Positions 43,483-51,789 of a DNA stretch of 64,000 nt are shown here, piece after piece. The notes beneath the pieces are model-generated. The model saw only the letters and a list, made by a program, of their open reading frames with translations. It was not told the DNA's origin and did not search any database. The position numbers were made by a program, and so were the translations under genes. The first letter of the stretch is position 1. Each line of letters begins with the position of its first letter. Source of the stretch: an uncultured Collinsella sp. (GTDB lineage: Bacteria; Actinomycetota; Coriobacteriia; Coriobacteriales; Coriobacteriaceae). The stretch is taken from positions 1 to 64,000 of the forward strand of contig CABUZK010000004.1 of NCBI GenBank assembly GCA_902496115.1, in the 5' to 3' direction.

Positions 43483-43643
43483 GCGAGCCGCATTTGCGCC
43501 AAGGTGACGTGAAATGAAAGGGCGCTGACCTTCTGGTCGCGCCCTTGAAATTGAACGTCAGATTGGCGTGAATGCGGCTCGCGCAGCGTCGGCCGGTCCG
43601 CCGTTCGGCAGAACGGCGGAATAAAACTATTTCACGTCACCTT
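43483..43643 (-). repeat. Nested palindromic terminator with conserved module
   Basis: Outer arms 43483-43502 and 43563-43582 pair with two mismatches over 20 bp. The core 43518-43546 is AAGGGCGCTGACC-TTCT-GGTCGCGCCCTT. A competing perfect 15-bp pairing links 43501-43515 with 43629-43643 (AAGGTGACGTGAAAT). Module 43577-43621 read on the minus strand matches 38032-38076 at 41 of 45 bases. The 43443-43855 interval holds no gene. Confidence 0.85.
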
Positions 43644-43855
43644 GCTCGCTTGGGGCCGTTTTCGCTGACGTTGACGGAACATCGAGGTTCACTTTGCCGA
43701 CGCTTTAGCGGGCTGGATTGCACGGGCTGCTTGGTTATTGCTACAGTAGCGGGGCGTGCCGGGGGTCCGGTGCGTCCCGTTTTTATTTGACCATGAGGCG
43801 GCACGCAGCCATACGCGTGCGGACACCACGCCCAGATTGAGTGCGAGGATGTTCC

Positions 43856-44839
43856 ATGGCCCAATACGCTGCCAACGAAATCGAAAACTTGCCCGATAGC
43901 CCAGTAGCCCGTGAGGATTTGGGCGCGGGCGGTATTCCCCGGGGCGCCGGCGCGCGCTCTCCGCTGTTCTGGAAGGTTCTGCTCCTTTCGGTGGCGGTCA
44001 TCTGGGGCTACTCCTTTACCACTATGAAGGACGCACTCGGCACCATTCCGGTGTTCGCGCTGCTCTATGTACGTTTTCTGCCCGCAGCGTTGGTCATGTT
44101 TGCCGTCTTCCACAAGCGCATCATCGCGCACCTCAACGCTCGCAACCTGATCGTTGGCCTGAGTATGGGCGTGCTCATGTGGGCGGCCTATGCGTTGCAG
44201 ACGGTCGGTCTGGCACATACTACGGCGGGCAAGAATGCTTTTTTGACGGGCACGTATTGCATCCTTGTGCCGTTCGCGAGCTATTTCCTGAGCGGCGAAA
44301 AGCTCACGCGCTACAACTTGGGTGCCGCGCTGCTGTGCCTAGCGGGCATTGGCCTCGTCGCACTCGATAGCGTTGAATTCAACATTGGTGACGTCATTAC
44401 GCTGGCGGGTGCGGCCTTTTTCGCCATCCAGATGGCGGTGACTGCCAAGTACGGTCGCAAAATGGACATCAACGTCATCACGTTTTGGATGTTTGTGGGC
44501 AACGGCGTGCTGAGCCTGGCAACGTCGCTGCTATTCGAGACCCAGGCGCCTCTGTCCGTGTGGACGCCGAGCTTTATCGGCGTAATGGCCTTTCTCTCGG
44601 TGGGCTGCACGTGTGTGGCGCTGCTCATCCAAAACGTCGGCTTGGCGCACGTCCCGGCCTCGACGGGCTCGCTGCTCCTTTCGATGGAGTCGCCTTCGGG
44701 TGTGTTGTTTTCGGTGCTGTTGATGGGGGAGGCGCTCACCTCGCGTCTGCTCGTCGGCTTCGCGCTCATCTTCCTGTCGATTATCTTGAGCGAGACGCAT
44801 TTCGATTTCTTGCGCCGAAAATCACACCCGCAATTGTAA
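43856..44839 (+). CDS. EamA/DMT-superfamily transporter
   Basis: A 327-residue permease with about ten membrane helices in two EamA repeats. The first begins KVLLLSVAVIWGYSFTTMKDALGTIPVFALLYVRFLPAALVMF and the second near GDVITLAGAAFFAIQMAVTAKYG. The end LLMGEALTSRLLVGFALIFLSIILSE is characteristic of the superfamily. Substrates of this branch are mostly amino acids or metabolites and cannot be told from sequence. An upstream GTG (43841) is possible, but GAGGA spacing supports 43856. Confidence 0.9.
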   Translation: MAQYAANEIENLPDSPVAREDLGAGGIPRGAGARSPLFWKVLLLSVAVIWGYSFTTMKDALGTIPVFALLYVRFLPAALVMFAVFHKRIIAHLNARNLIVGLSMGVLMWAAYALQTVGLAHTTAGKNAFLTGTYCILVPFASYFLSGEKLTRYNLGAALLCLAGIGLVALDSVEFNIGDVITLAGAAFFAIQMAVTAKYGRKMDINVITFWMFVGNGVLSLATSLLFETQAPLSVWTPSFIGVMAFLSVGCTCVALLIQNVGLAHVPASTGSLLLSMESPSGVLFSVLLMGEALTSRLLVGFALIFLSIILSETHFDFLRRKSHPQL

Positions 44840-44851
44840 ACAACTTGTTGC

Positions 44852-44877
44852 GCCGCCCTCCCAGGGCGGCATTTTTT
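44852..44877 (+). terminator. EamA gene terminator
   Basis: GCCGCCCT-CCC-AGGGCGGC followed by ATTTTTT. Confidence 0.9.
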
Positions 44878-44955
44878 ATGTCATGCCCTTACAGTTGTGC
44901 CTTGCACTTTACGCTATCAAAGTGCGTGCTGCAAAAACGTTACTGGAGGGCATCT

Positions 44956-46251
44956 ATGGCACCAGCTCTGTCCGATTTTCAACCGCAACCAGCGCCTCAG
45001 GCTACCGCAGCGGCGCAGACCGCTATCGGTGACGGTCTTGTCGCAGAAGCTCAGGCTTTTGCAGACGAGCTCGCTGCGTGGCGACACGATCTACACCAGA
45101 TGCCCGAGCTCGGTAACAATCTTCCGCAGACGTCTGCCTATATCCAGGCACGTCTGGACGAGATGGACATCCCCCATACCACGCTCGTCGATGGTTCCTG
45201 CGTTGTGGGCCTTGTCGGCGCCGGTGCCGCCGCGGCCCAGGGCAATGGCGTCTGCGCGGACGAACAGGCCGGTACGGTCGTTATGCTGCGCGGCGACATG
45301 GATGCGCTGCCCGTTGCCGAGGAATCGGGCGAGCCTTTCGCTTCCACCAACGGTTGCATGCATGCCTGCGGCCACGATATGCACGCGACGGCCCTGCTCG
45401 GTGCGGCCCGTTTGCTCAAGGCCCGCGAGGCCGAGCTTGTGGAGGCCAACGCCACGGTGAAGTTGCTGTTCCAGCCGGGCGAGGAGACCTTCGAGGGCGC
45501 CCGCGCCGCCATCGCCGACGGTCTGCTGCAGAACCCGCGCCCTCAGGCGGCCTTTGCCATGCATGTCAACAGCCAGTCGCCGCTTGGCCTGGTGCTCTAC
45601 GGCAGCCCGGCGCTCTCGGGCGTGTACGGTTTTCGCATCACGCTTCAGGGCAAGGGCGGCCATGGCTCGAGCCCCGAGATTTGCATCGACCCCATCACGG
45701 CCGGCGTCCATGTGCATCTGGCGCTTCAGGAGCTCATCGCTCGCGAAGTGCCGGCGGCCAAGGAGGTCGCACTTACCGTCGGTAAGTTTGCTGGCGGCCT
45801 GGCGGCCAACGTCATCCCCGACACCTGCGTGCTCGAGGGAACGCTGCGCGGCTTTGATGTTGAGCTCATGGCTCACCTCAAGACCCGCATCGCCGAGGTC
45901 GTTAACGGCGTTGCTGCAACATATCGTACGCCGGCGACCATCGAGACGCTTTCGGATGTTCCGCCGCTTGTACTCGACAGCGATATGACCCAGGCGTCGC
46001 TTGGCTACGTGGGCGCAGTGCTGCCCAAGGCGGCTTTCTTGCCGCTTTTCCATGCCATGGCGAGTGAAGACTTCGCGCTTATCTCGAGCGAGATTCCGAG
46101 TGCGTACTTTACCGTGGGCGCGGCCGTAACCGACACGGACGAACACTTTGCCCAGCACCATCCCAAGGCACGTTTTAACGATGCCGAGCTTCCCCTCGGT
46201 GCCGCGGCCTATACCGCCGTCGCTTTGGGCTATATCGCCGACCACCGGTAG
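44956..46251 (+). CDS. M20-family amidohydrolase
   Basis: A 431-residue metallopeptidase of the M20D group (aminoacylase, hippurate hydrolase or carboxypeptidase type). Metal-binding motifs are visible: LRGDMDALPVAEESG, CMHACGHDMHATALLGAARLL and LFQPGEETFEGARAAIADGLL; the dimerisation domain contains GGHGSSPEICIDPI, and a late MASEDFALIS. GGAGGGCATCT places the ATG at 44956. The stop codon lies inside the left arm of a nested palindrome. Confidence 0.92.
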   Translation: MAPALSDFQPQPAPQATAAAQTAIGDGLVAEAQAFADELAAWRHDLHQMPELGNNLPQTSAYIQARLDEMDIPHTTLVDGSCVVGLVGAGAAAAQGNGVCADEQAGTVVMLRGDMDALPVAEESGEPFASTNGCMHACGHDMHATALLGAARLLKAREAELVEANATVKLLFQPGEETFEGARAAIADGLLQNPRPQAAFAMHVNSQSPLGLVLYGSPALSGVYGFRITLQGKGGHGSSPEICIDPITAGVHVHLALQELIAREVPAAKEVALTVGKFAGGLAANVIPDTCVLEGTLRGFDVELMAHLKTRIAEVVNGVAATYRTPATIETLSDVPPLVLDSDMTQASLGYVGAVLPKAAFLPLFHAMASEDFALISSEIPSAYFTVGAAVTDTDEHFAQHHPKARFNDAELPLGAAAYTAVALGYIADHR

Positions 46252-46334
46252 CACCCAACCTTGCCTTTCAAGCCTGCGGGCATGGCCGTAAGGCCTATGC
46301 CCTTGTCTTTCAAGGCAATCTTGGGCACTACCGG
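46245..46334. terminator. Terminator nested in a longer palindrome
   Basis: Core GGGCATGGCC-GTAA-GGCCTATGCCC (46278-46302) followed by TTGTC. Outer arms 46245-46267 and 46312-46334 pair at 19 of 23 positions and include the stop codon of the amidohydrolase. Confidence 0.8.
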
Positions 46335-46351
46335 CGCCTGGCTTTGTCATC

Positions 46352-46634
46352 ATGGCCACGTGCTACACGATTTTCGTTAACTGCATGAGCCTGTTTCAGC
46401 CGCTCGTCGTCAGCGACCTGGGCATCACGCTTGCGCAGTACAACATCTCCAACGCCATCTCCACCGTGGTGAGCGTTATCGGCTCACTTGTGATCGGTCA
46501 TGTTGCCGATAAAGTAAGCGGTCGCGTTTTGGGCTCCCTCACTGTAATCGCCACCTCTGCCGTTCTTGCCGGCATGAGCTTTGTCGGTGAGCTATGGCAG
46601 GTCTACGTGCTCTTTTCTGTTCGTCCCGTTCTGT
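46352..46634 (+). pseudogene. Truncated MFS transporter fragment
   Basis: The frame from 46352 encodes the first three helices of a major facilitator transporter: CYTIFVNCMSLFQPLVVSDLGI, TVVSVIGSLVIGHVADKVSGRVLGS (a loop 2-3 signature GHVADKVSGR) and VLAGMSFVGELWQVYVLFS. After about residue 93 homology stops and the reading passes into palindromic DNA, ending in a TGA at 46709. The remaining nine or so helices are absent downstream, where hisS begins. It has no visible ribosome binding site. Confidence 0.75.
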
Positions 46635-46838
46635 CCGTGGCCGCCTTGGAAGCCGAATGGATGCTCGTACCATCATTCGGTTTCCAAGGCGGTCACGGGC
46701 CTACGAAATGACCCGTTTTCCTCCGTCCCCAAGGGATCACGTGATCCGAAGGGGACGGAGGAAAACGGGTCACAAACAGCGGCGGCGCATCTGGCCGAAC
46801 GAGTCCCCATACCCTCGTTCGGTCAGGCGCGCCGCCGC
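46635..46838. repeat. Three adjacent palindromes of 60-64 bp
   Basis: Unit 1: arms 46635-46659 and 46674-46698, 23 of 25 paired. Unit 2: arms 46709-46730 and 46751-46772, perfect over 22 bp, with an inner perfect 14-bp palindrome GGATCACGTGATCC on the same axis. Unit 3: arms 46779-46803 and 46814-46838, about 21 of 25 paired, with GCGGCGGCGC ends. None has a terminator T-run. They fill the gap between the MFS fragment and hisS. Confidence 0.88.
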
Positions 46839-46903
46839 GTTGCTGCTTTGTGCCGTATAATGTCCACTACCTATGACGCGATACAAAAGAAAGGTGTTTG
46901 CCC

Positions 46904-48217
46904 ATGCAGGCACAGAAGGCGGAGGGAACCCGCGACCTTATCGGCGCCGAGATGCGCGCCTGGCAAAAGATGCAGCAGATTGCGGCCGGCGTGTTCGAGC
47001 CGTTTGGTTTTAAACCCATCGAGACGCCCGCGATCGAGCAGGTTGACGTGTTTGTCCACGGTATCGGCCAGTCGACCGACGTCGTGCGCAAGGAAATGTT
47101 CCGCGTGTTCAGCGGTGCCAACCTGGAGCGCGTCTTTACCGAGGGCACCGACACCAAACTCAAGCCCAAGCAGCGCCTGGCACTTCGCCCCGAGGGCACG
47201 GCCGGCGTGGTGCGCGCCGTCGTCGAGAACAATCTGGTGCCCCAGGGCTCCACGCCGTTTAAGGCTTACTACGCCGAGGCCATGTTCCGCGGCGAGCGTC
47301 CCCAGAAGGGCCGCCTGCGCCAGTTCCACCAGGTGGGCATCGAGTGGCTCGGCGCTCCCGATCCGGCGGCAGACGCCGAGTGCATCATCATGCTCATGGA
47401 GTTCTACAAGCGCCTGGGCTTCGATCTTTCCAAGCTTCGTCTGCTCATCAACTCGATGGGTGACGCCCAGTGCCGTCCGGCTTACCGCGAGCAGGTCAAG
47501 CAGTTCATCCTCGATCACGCAGACGAGATGTGTGACGAGTGCCGCGAGCGCGCCGAGCTCAACCCGCTGCGTGCCTTCGACTGCAAGAACGACCACTGCC
47601 GCGAGATCATGGCCGAGGCTCCGCTGATGGGTGACAACCTGTGCGATGAGTGCCGCGAGCACTACGAGCAGGTCAAGCGCTATCTGGATGCCGCCGGTAT
47701 CGAGTATGTCGAGGATCCCACCTTGGTGCGCGGCCTGGACTACTACACCCGTACTGTCTTTGAGGTCGAGGCCCCTGGCGCCGGCGTCGGCTCCATCGGC
47801 GGCGGCGGCCGCTACGATGGCCTGGTCGAGCTCGAGGGTGGCAAGCCCACGGCGGGCGTCGGCTTTGCTGTCGGTTTTGAGCGCGCCCTGCTGGCCCTGC
47901 AGGCCTTTGGCAGCGATTTGGGTGCCGATGAGGCCCCGTGCGTCTATGTCGCCAACGCCGGCAAGGAGCTGCGTCAGAACGTCTTTGCCATTACGCAGGA
48001 GCTTCGCGCCGCAGGTATCGTGACCGAGGCCGACTATCAGGGTCGTTCGCTCAAGGCCCAGTTTAAGCAAGCCGATAAGGTAGGCGCCAAGCTCATCTTG
48101 GTCCTGGGTGGCGACGAGCTTGCCGCCGGCAAGGTCAAAGTGCGCGACATGCAGAGCCATGACGAGGTGCTCGCCGATCTGGACAACGTCGTCGAGGCGG
48201 TTCGCGAGCGCCTGTAG
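46904..48217 (+). CDS. hisS: Histidyl-tRNA synthetase
   Basis: A class II synthetase, 437 residues. Motif 1 is in the N-terminal RDLIGAEMRAWQKMQQIAAGVFEPFGF region, motif 2 in AMFRGERPQKGRLRQFHQVGIEWLG, and the histidine-specific LVRGLDYYTRTVFEV and GGGGRYDGLVE follow. A C-terminal anticodon-binding domain completes it. A four-cysteine insertion (CDECRERAELNPLRAFDCKNDHC and CDECREH) is typical of bacterial HisS. GAAAGGTG lies upstream of the ATG at 46904. Confidence 0.97.
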   Translation: MQAQKAEGTRDLIGAEMRAWQKMQQIAAGVFEPFGFKPIETPAIEQVDVFVHGIGQSTDVVRKEMFRVFSGANLERVFTEGTDTKLKPKQRLALRPEGTAGVVRAVVENNLVPQGSTPFKAYYAEAMFRGERPQKGRLRQFHQVGIEWLGAPDPAADAECIIMLMEFYKRLGFDLSKLRLLINSMGDAQCRPAYREQVKQFILDHADEMCDECRERAELNPLRAFDCKNDHCREIMAEAPLMGDNLCDECREHYEQVKRYLDAAGIEYVEDPTLVRGLDYYTRTVFEVEAPGAGVGSIGGGGRYDGLVELEGGKPTAGVGFAVGFERALLALQAFGSDLGADEAPCVYVANAGKELRQNVFAITQELRAAGIVTEADYQGRSLKAQFKQADKVGAKLILVLGGDELAAGKVKVRDMQSHDEVLADLDNVVEAVRERL

Positions 48218-48275
48218 CGCATCTTTTTGAGCTTCGGGCCTGCTAACGTGCCCTGCTCATGGAGAGCGATTGTTA

Positions 48276-48313
48276 CGGGGGTGTTTCGCTTTTATGCGGA
48301 ATGCCCCCGTTTA
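48276..48313 (+). terminator. hisS terminator
   Basis: CGGGGGTGTTTCGC pairs with GCGGAATGCCCCCG, using G-T pairs, around TTTTAT; a short GTTT follows. Confidence 0.65.
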
Positions 48314-48367
48314 CGTATGCCGCCCACCGAGAAATACGACCATTTAGGGCAAAAACCTTTGCAATGC

Positions 48368-48430
48368 AGAAAATACTTTTGTGTGGTAAAGCGCAATCAG
48401 TGTCGAAAGTATTTCTCAAGCGCCTATAAT
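48368..48430 (+). promoter_or_regulatory. ppc promoter with 9-bp dyad
   Basis: A perfect -10 box TATAAT (48425-48430) has no good -35 at 17 bases. AAATACTTT and AAAGTATTT flank the expected -35 region as an inverted repeat separated by about 28 bases, suggesting an activator or repressor site. Confidence 0.5.
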
Positions 48431-48462
48431 GAATACCGCATGTTACGTGCATAGAAGGAGGA

Positions 48463-51288
48463 ATGGGAGGAAACGTGGCTGAGAACCTAAGCAACCAGTC
48501 TGTACCCGAAGCCGCGGCGCGCGTCGCTGCCGTGGTCAACCGCCTCGTTAACCGAATCGGCTCGAATGCCGAGTCCAGGGAGCGTCTCGCCGAGATCGAG
48601 ATCCCCGAGGAGCTGCGCGACAATCTGGCGCTGTTCTTGCGCCTGGAGCGCCGTGTGCTTAGCGAGTATGATCCCGAGATCGCGGACCTGTTCGACAAGA
48701 TTTTGACAGCCGAGATTGTGGTCAATGCCGGCAACCCCGGTACCTGCGCTGCCGACGAAGCCGTCGACGAGCAGGGCGTGCCCACCGCCGACGAGCCCAC
48801 TGCCGTGGCATTTCGTGAGGTCGTCGATTTGATCGACAGCCTGCCGCTCGATAAGCAGCAGGTCATCGTTCGCGCCTTTACGAGCTTTTTCCATCTGGCA
48901 AACCTGTCGGAGGAGAACTACCGTGTGGCGCAGCTGCGCGAGCGCGAGGCCGGTGCGTCGACCGATACCGAGGTCGATCCTGCCAACGAGCTTACCGTTG
49001 CCTATCACCAGCTGGTGAATGAGCTGGGTGTCGAGGGTGCCAACGAGCTGCTCGACAAGCTCGAGTTCCACCCTGTCTTTACCGCACATCCCACCGAGGC
49101 CCGTCGTAAGGCCGTCGAGGGCAAGATCCGCCGTATCTCCAACCTGCTGGAGGAGCGTCCGCGTCTGGGCGGCTCCGACCTGGTGGAGAACGAGCGCCAT
49201 ATGCTGCAGGAGATCGACGCCCTGGTGCGTACGAGTCCCATCGCGCTCAAGAAGCCCACGCCGGTCGAGGAAGCCGATACCATCATCGACATCTTCGATA
49301 ACACGCTGTTCGACGTTATCCCCGTTATCTATCGTCGTTTTGACGATTGGGTGCTGGGCGACAAGGCCGGTACTGTGCCGCCGCTGTGCCCGGCGTTCTT
49401 CCATCCCGGCAGCTGGATCGGTTCCGACCGCGACGGTAACCCCAACGTCACCGCCAAGGTGAGCCGTGAGGTCGCCGCCAAGTACTTTACGCACATGGTG
49501 CTCAAGCTCGAGGACAAGTGCCGCCACATCGGCCGCAACCTCACGCTCGAGGCTACCTACAGCAAGCCGTCGGCCGAGCTCATTAACCTGTGGAACCATC
49601 AGGTCGAGATGAGCCCTCGTTACACGGCCCGCGCCGAGCTGATCTCCGAGCACGAGCCGCATCGCGCCGTCATGCTCGTCATGGCCGACCGCCTGAACGC
49701 CACCGTCCGTCGTATCACCGACACCATGTACCACAGCGCCGATGAGTTCCTGGAGGACCTGCGCGTCGTCCAGCGCTCGCTGGCCGCCTGCGGTGCCGTC
49801 CGTGCTGCCTACGGCCCGGTCCAGACCATCATCTGGCAGGTCGAGTCCTTCGGCTTCCATATGGTCGAGATGGAGTTCCGTCAGCACTCCGTGGTGCATG
49901 CCCGCGCCCTTAAGGATATCCACGAGAACGGTATCCATGGCGACCTGCAGCCCATGACGCGCGAGGTCATCGATACCTTCCGCGCTATCGGCTCCATCCA
50001 AAAGCGCTACGGCAAGAAGATGGCGCACCGCTACATCATCTCGTTTACCAAGAGCGCTCAGCATGTGGCCGACGTCTTTGAGCTGGCGCACCTGTCCTTT
50101 GCACACGAGGAGGATGTCCCCGAGCTCGACGTGATCCCGTTGTTCGAGCAGCTCGAGGACCTCGAGGGCTGCGTCGACGTGCTCGATCAGATGCTTACGC
50201 TGCCCGTGGTGCAAAAGCGCCTTGCCCAGACCAACCGCCGCATGGAGGTCATGCTGGGCTATTCCGACTCTTCCAAGGATGCCGGTCCTACCACGGCCAT
50301 GCTCGCGCTGCACTCCGCGCAGGAGCGCATCGCCAAGTGGGCAGAGAAGAACGATATCGACCTGGTGCTCATGCACGGTCGCGGCGGTGCCGTGGGCCGT
50401 GGCGGCGGCCCGGCCAACAAGGCCGTGCTGGCGCAGCCCAAGGGTTCGGTCAACTGCTTCTTTAAGCTTACCGAGCAGGGCGAGGTCATCTTTGCCCGTT
50501 ACGGTAACCGCACGCTGGCTCAGCGCCATGTTGAGTCCGTTGCTGCCGCAACGCTTTTGCAGTCGGCCCCGAGTGTCGAGAAGACCAACACCGAGACCAC
50601 GCAGAAGTTCTGGGATATGGCCGAGAAGCTCAACACCGCAAGCCACGAGCGCTATCTGGACCTGCTGAACACCGAGGACTTTACGCCATGGTTCTCGACC
50701 GTGACGCCGCTGACCGAGGTCGGTCTGCTGCCGATCGGCTCGCGTCCCGCCAAGCGCGGCTTGGGTGCCAAGTCGCTCGACGACCTGCGTACCATCCCGT
50801 GGATCTTCAGCTGGAGCCAGGCGCGCATTAACCTGGCCGCTTGGTACGGTCTGGGCACCGCCTGCGAGCAGCTTGGCGATCTTGACCAGCTCAAGGCTGC
50901 CTACCAGGAGTGGCCGTTCTTCCGCACCTTTATCGACAACATCGAGATGTCGATCGCCAAGACCGACCAGCGCATCGCCAAGATGTATCTGCACCTGGGC
51001 GATCGCCAGGATCTGTCCGAGAAGGTCTTCACCGAGATGCAGCTCACGCGTAAGTGGGTCCTTGCCATCGTCGGTGATGAGTGGCCGCTGCAGCGTCGCC
51101 GCGTGCTCGGTTGCGCCGTCCGCGTGCGCAACCCCTACGTCGACGCCCTGTCCATCGCCCAGGTCCGCGCCCTTCGCGAGGTGCGTATGAACCAGGACGA
51201 GATGGCCGAGGAGAAGAAGGCCGAGTACATGAGCCTGATTCTTTCGACTGTGACCGGCGTCTCGGCAGGATTGCAGAACACGGGGTAA
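48463..51288 (+). CDS. ppc: Phosphoenolpyruvate carboxylase
   Basis: Ppc makes oxaloacetate from phosphoenolpyruvate and bicarbonate, an anaplerotic step. The 941-residue length is typical. Catalytic signatures are present: FTAHPTEARRKAVEGK (about 206-221), GYSDSSKDAG, HGRGGAVGRGGGPANKAV (about 640-657) and the C-terminal end LILSTVTGVSAGLQNTG. Two starts are possible, ATG 48463 and GTG 48475; AAGGAGG is too close to the first and GGGAGG suits the second, so the N-terminus may be four residues shorter. Confidence 0.97.
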   Translation: MGGNVAENLSNQSVPEAAARVAAVVNRLVNRIGSNAESRERLAEIEIPEELRDNLALFLRLERRVLSEYDPEIADLFDKILTAEIVVNAGNPGTCAADEAVDEQGVPTADEPTAVAFREVVDLIDSLPLDKQQVIVRAFTSFFHLANLSEENYRVAQLREREAGASTDTEVDPANELTVAYHQLVNELGVEGANELLDKLEFHPVFTAHPTEARRKAVEGKIRRISNLLEERPRLGGSDLVENERHMLQEIDALVRTSPIALKKPTPVEEADTIIDIFDNTLFDVIPVIYRRFDDWVLGDKAGTVPPLCPAFFHPGSWIGSDRDGNPNVTAKVSREVAAKYFTHMVLKLEDKCRHIGRNLTLEATYSKPSAELINLWNHQVEMSPRYTARAELISEHEPHRAVMLVMADRLNATVRRITDTMYHSADEFLEDLRVVQRSLAACGAVRAAYGPVQTIIWQVESFGFHMVEMEFRQHSVVHARALKDIHENGIHGDLQPMTREVIDTFRAIGSIQKRYGKKMAHRYIISFTKSAQHVADVFELAHLSFAHEEDVPELDVIPLFEQLEDLEGCVDVLDQMLTLPVVQKRLAQTNRRMEVMLGYSDSSKDAGPTTAMLALHSAQERIAKWAEKNDIDLVLMHGRGGAVGRGGGPANKAVLAQPKGSVNCFFKLTEQGEVIFARYGNRTLAQRHVESVAAATLLQSAPSVEKTNTETTQKFWDMAEKLNTASHERYLDLLNTEDFTPWFSTVTPLTEVGLLPIGSRPAKRGLGAKSLDDLRTIPWIFSWSQARINLAAWYGLGTACEQLGDLDQLKAAYQEWPFFRTFIDNIEMSIAKTDQRIAKMYLHLGDRQDLSEKVFTEMQLTRKWVLAIVGDEWPLQRRRVLGCAVRVRNPYVDALSIAQVRALREVRMNQDEMAEEKKAEYMSLILSTVTGVSAGLQNTG

Positions 51289-51311
51289 TCGATAGCCCTG
51301 TGGCTCTCACC

Positions 51312-51438
51312 GGGGCCCGATGGGTTTCCCTCTGAATGCGTCCTCGCACTTGAAGCCCCCTTATCCTGCTCCTTCGGAGCTGCGGATAAGGGGGCTTCGT
51401 GCTGCGGAATGCATTCAGAGGGAAACCCATCGGGCCCC
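51312..51438. terminator. ppc terminator nested in a 28-bp-arm palindrome
   Basis: Outer arms 51312-51339 and 51411-51438 are perfect over 28 bp (starting GGGGCCCGATGGGTTTCCC). The inner stem AAGCCCCCTTATCC (51353-51366 with 51384-51397) is perfect and carries a GCTCC-TTC-GGAGC cap. Between arm and stem lie GCGTCCTCGCACTTG on the left and CGTGCTGCGGAATGC on the right. Confidence 0.9.
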
Positions 51439-51633
51439 TTCGTCCTCGGTCTTCAGGGATTGGGGCTGAAGGGGATAATGGCGCGCTTCGCGCTTAATGT
51501 GGAGTGCGGCGAGGGCTTCTTGCGTCCTGCGGAGTGTGCCTAAAAGTAAACTAATGGCGGGCCCTGCGATGTCCGGTCTTCGGCGGATTACTGGCTGGGG
51601 AAAGATGGCGCGCTTCTCGCCTTATGACTGTTG
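51439..51633 (+). other. Non-coding spacer between ppc and larA
   Basis: No gene is seen. It holds a solitary CGTCCTGCGGAGTG (51523-51536), the same right-hand linker as in the palindrome at 53.9 kb, and two GATGGCGCGCTTC-like words (51478 and 51604). Confidence 0.5.
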
Positions 51634-51669
51634 CGGCCGCGGTCCCGTTTGGGATCGCGGCCGTTTTGT
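51634..51669 (+). terminator. Terminator upstream of larA
   Basis: CGGCCGCGGTCCC and GGGATCGCGGCCG pair around GTTT with one wobble, followed by TTTTG. It rules out larA translation starting from the upstream in-frame codon at 51631. Confidence 0.8.
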
Positions 51670-51789
51670 TGTGGGTCAAATATGAACGTTGTGTTAACGA
51701 CTCGGTGGACGGTGGTGTTTTTCGGTGAGCGGCGTATCCTTCCAACGGTTTATCTAGTGTGTCAGTTGAAAGGAAGAGGGCGCTCGTCA

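Noticed and set aside
46352..46711. Functional short MFS protein of 119 residues
   Set aside because: It has only the first three helices, ends in palindromic DNA and lacks a ribosome binding site.
48487..50994. An 835-codon minus-strand frame opposite ppc
   Set aside because: Shadow frame; ppc signatures are on the + strand throughout.
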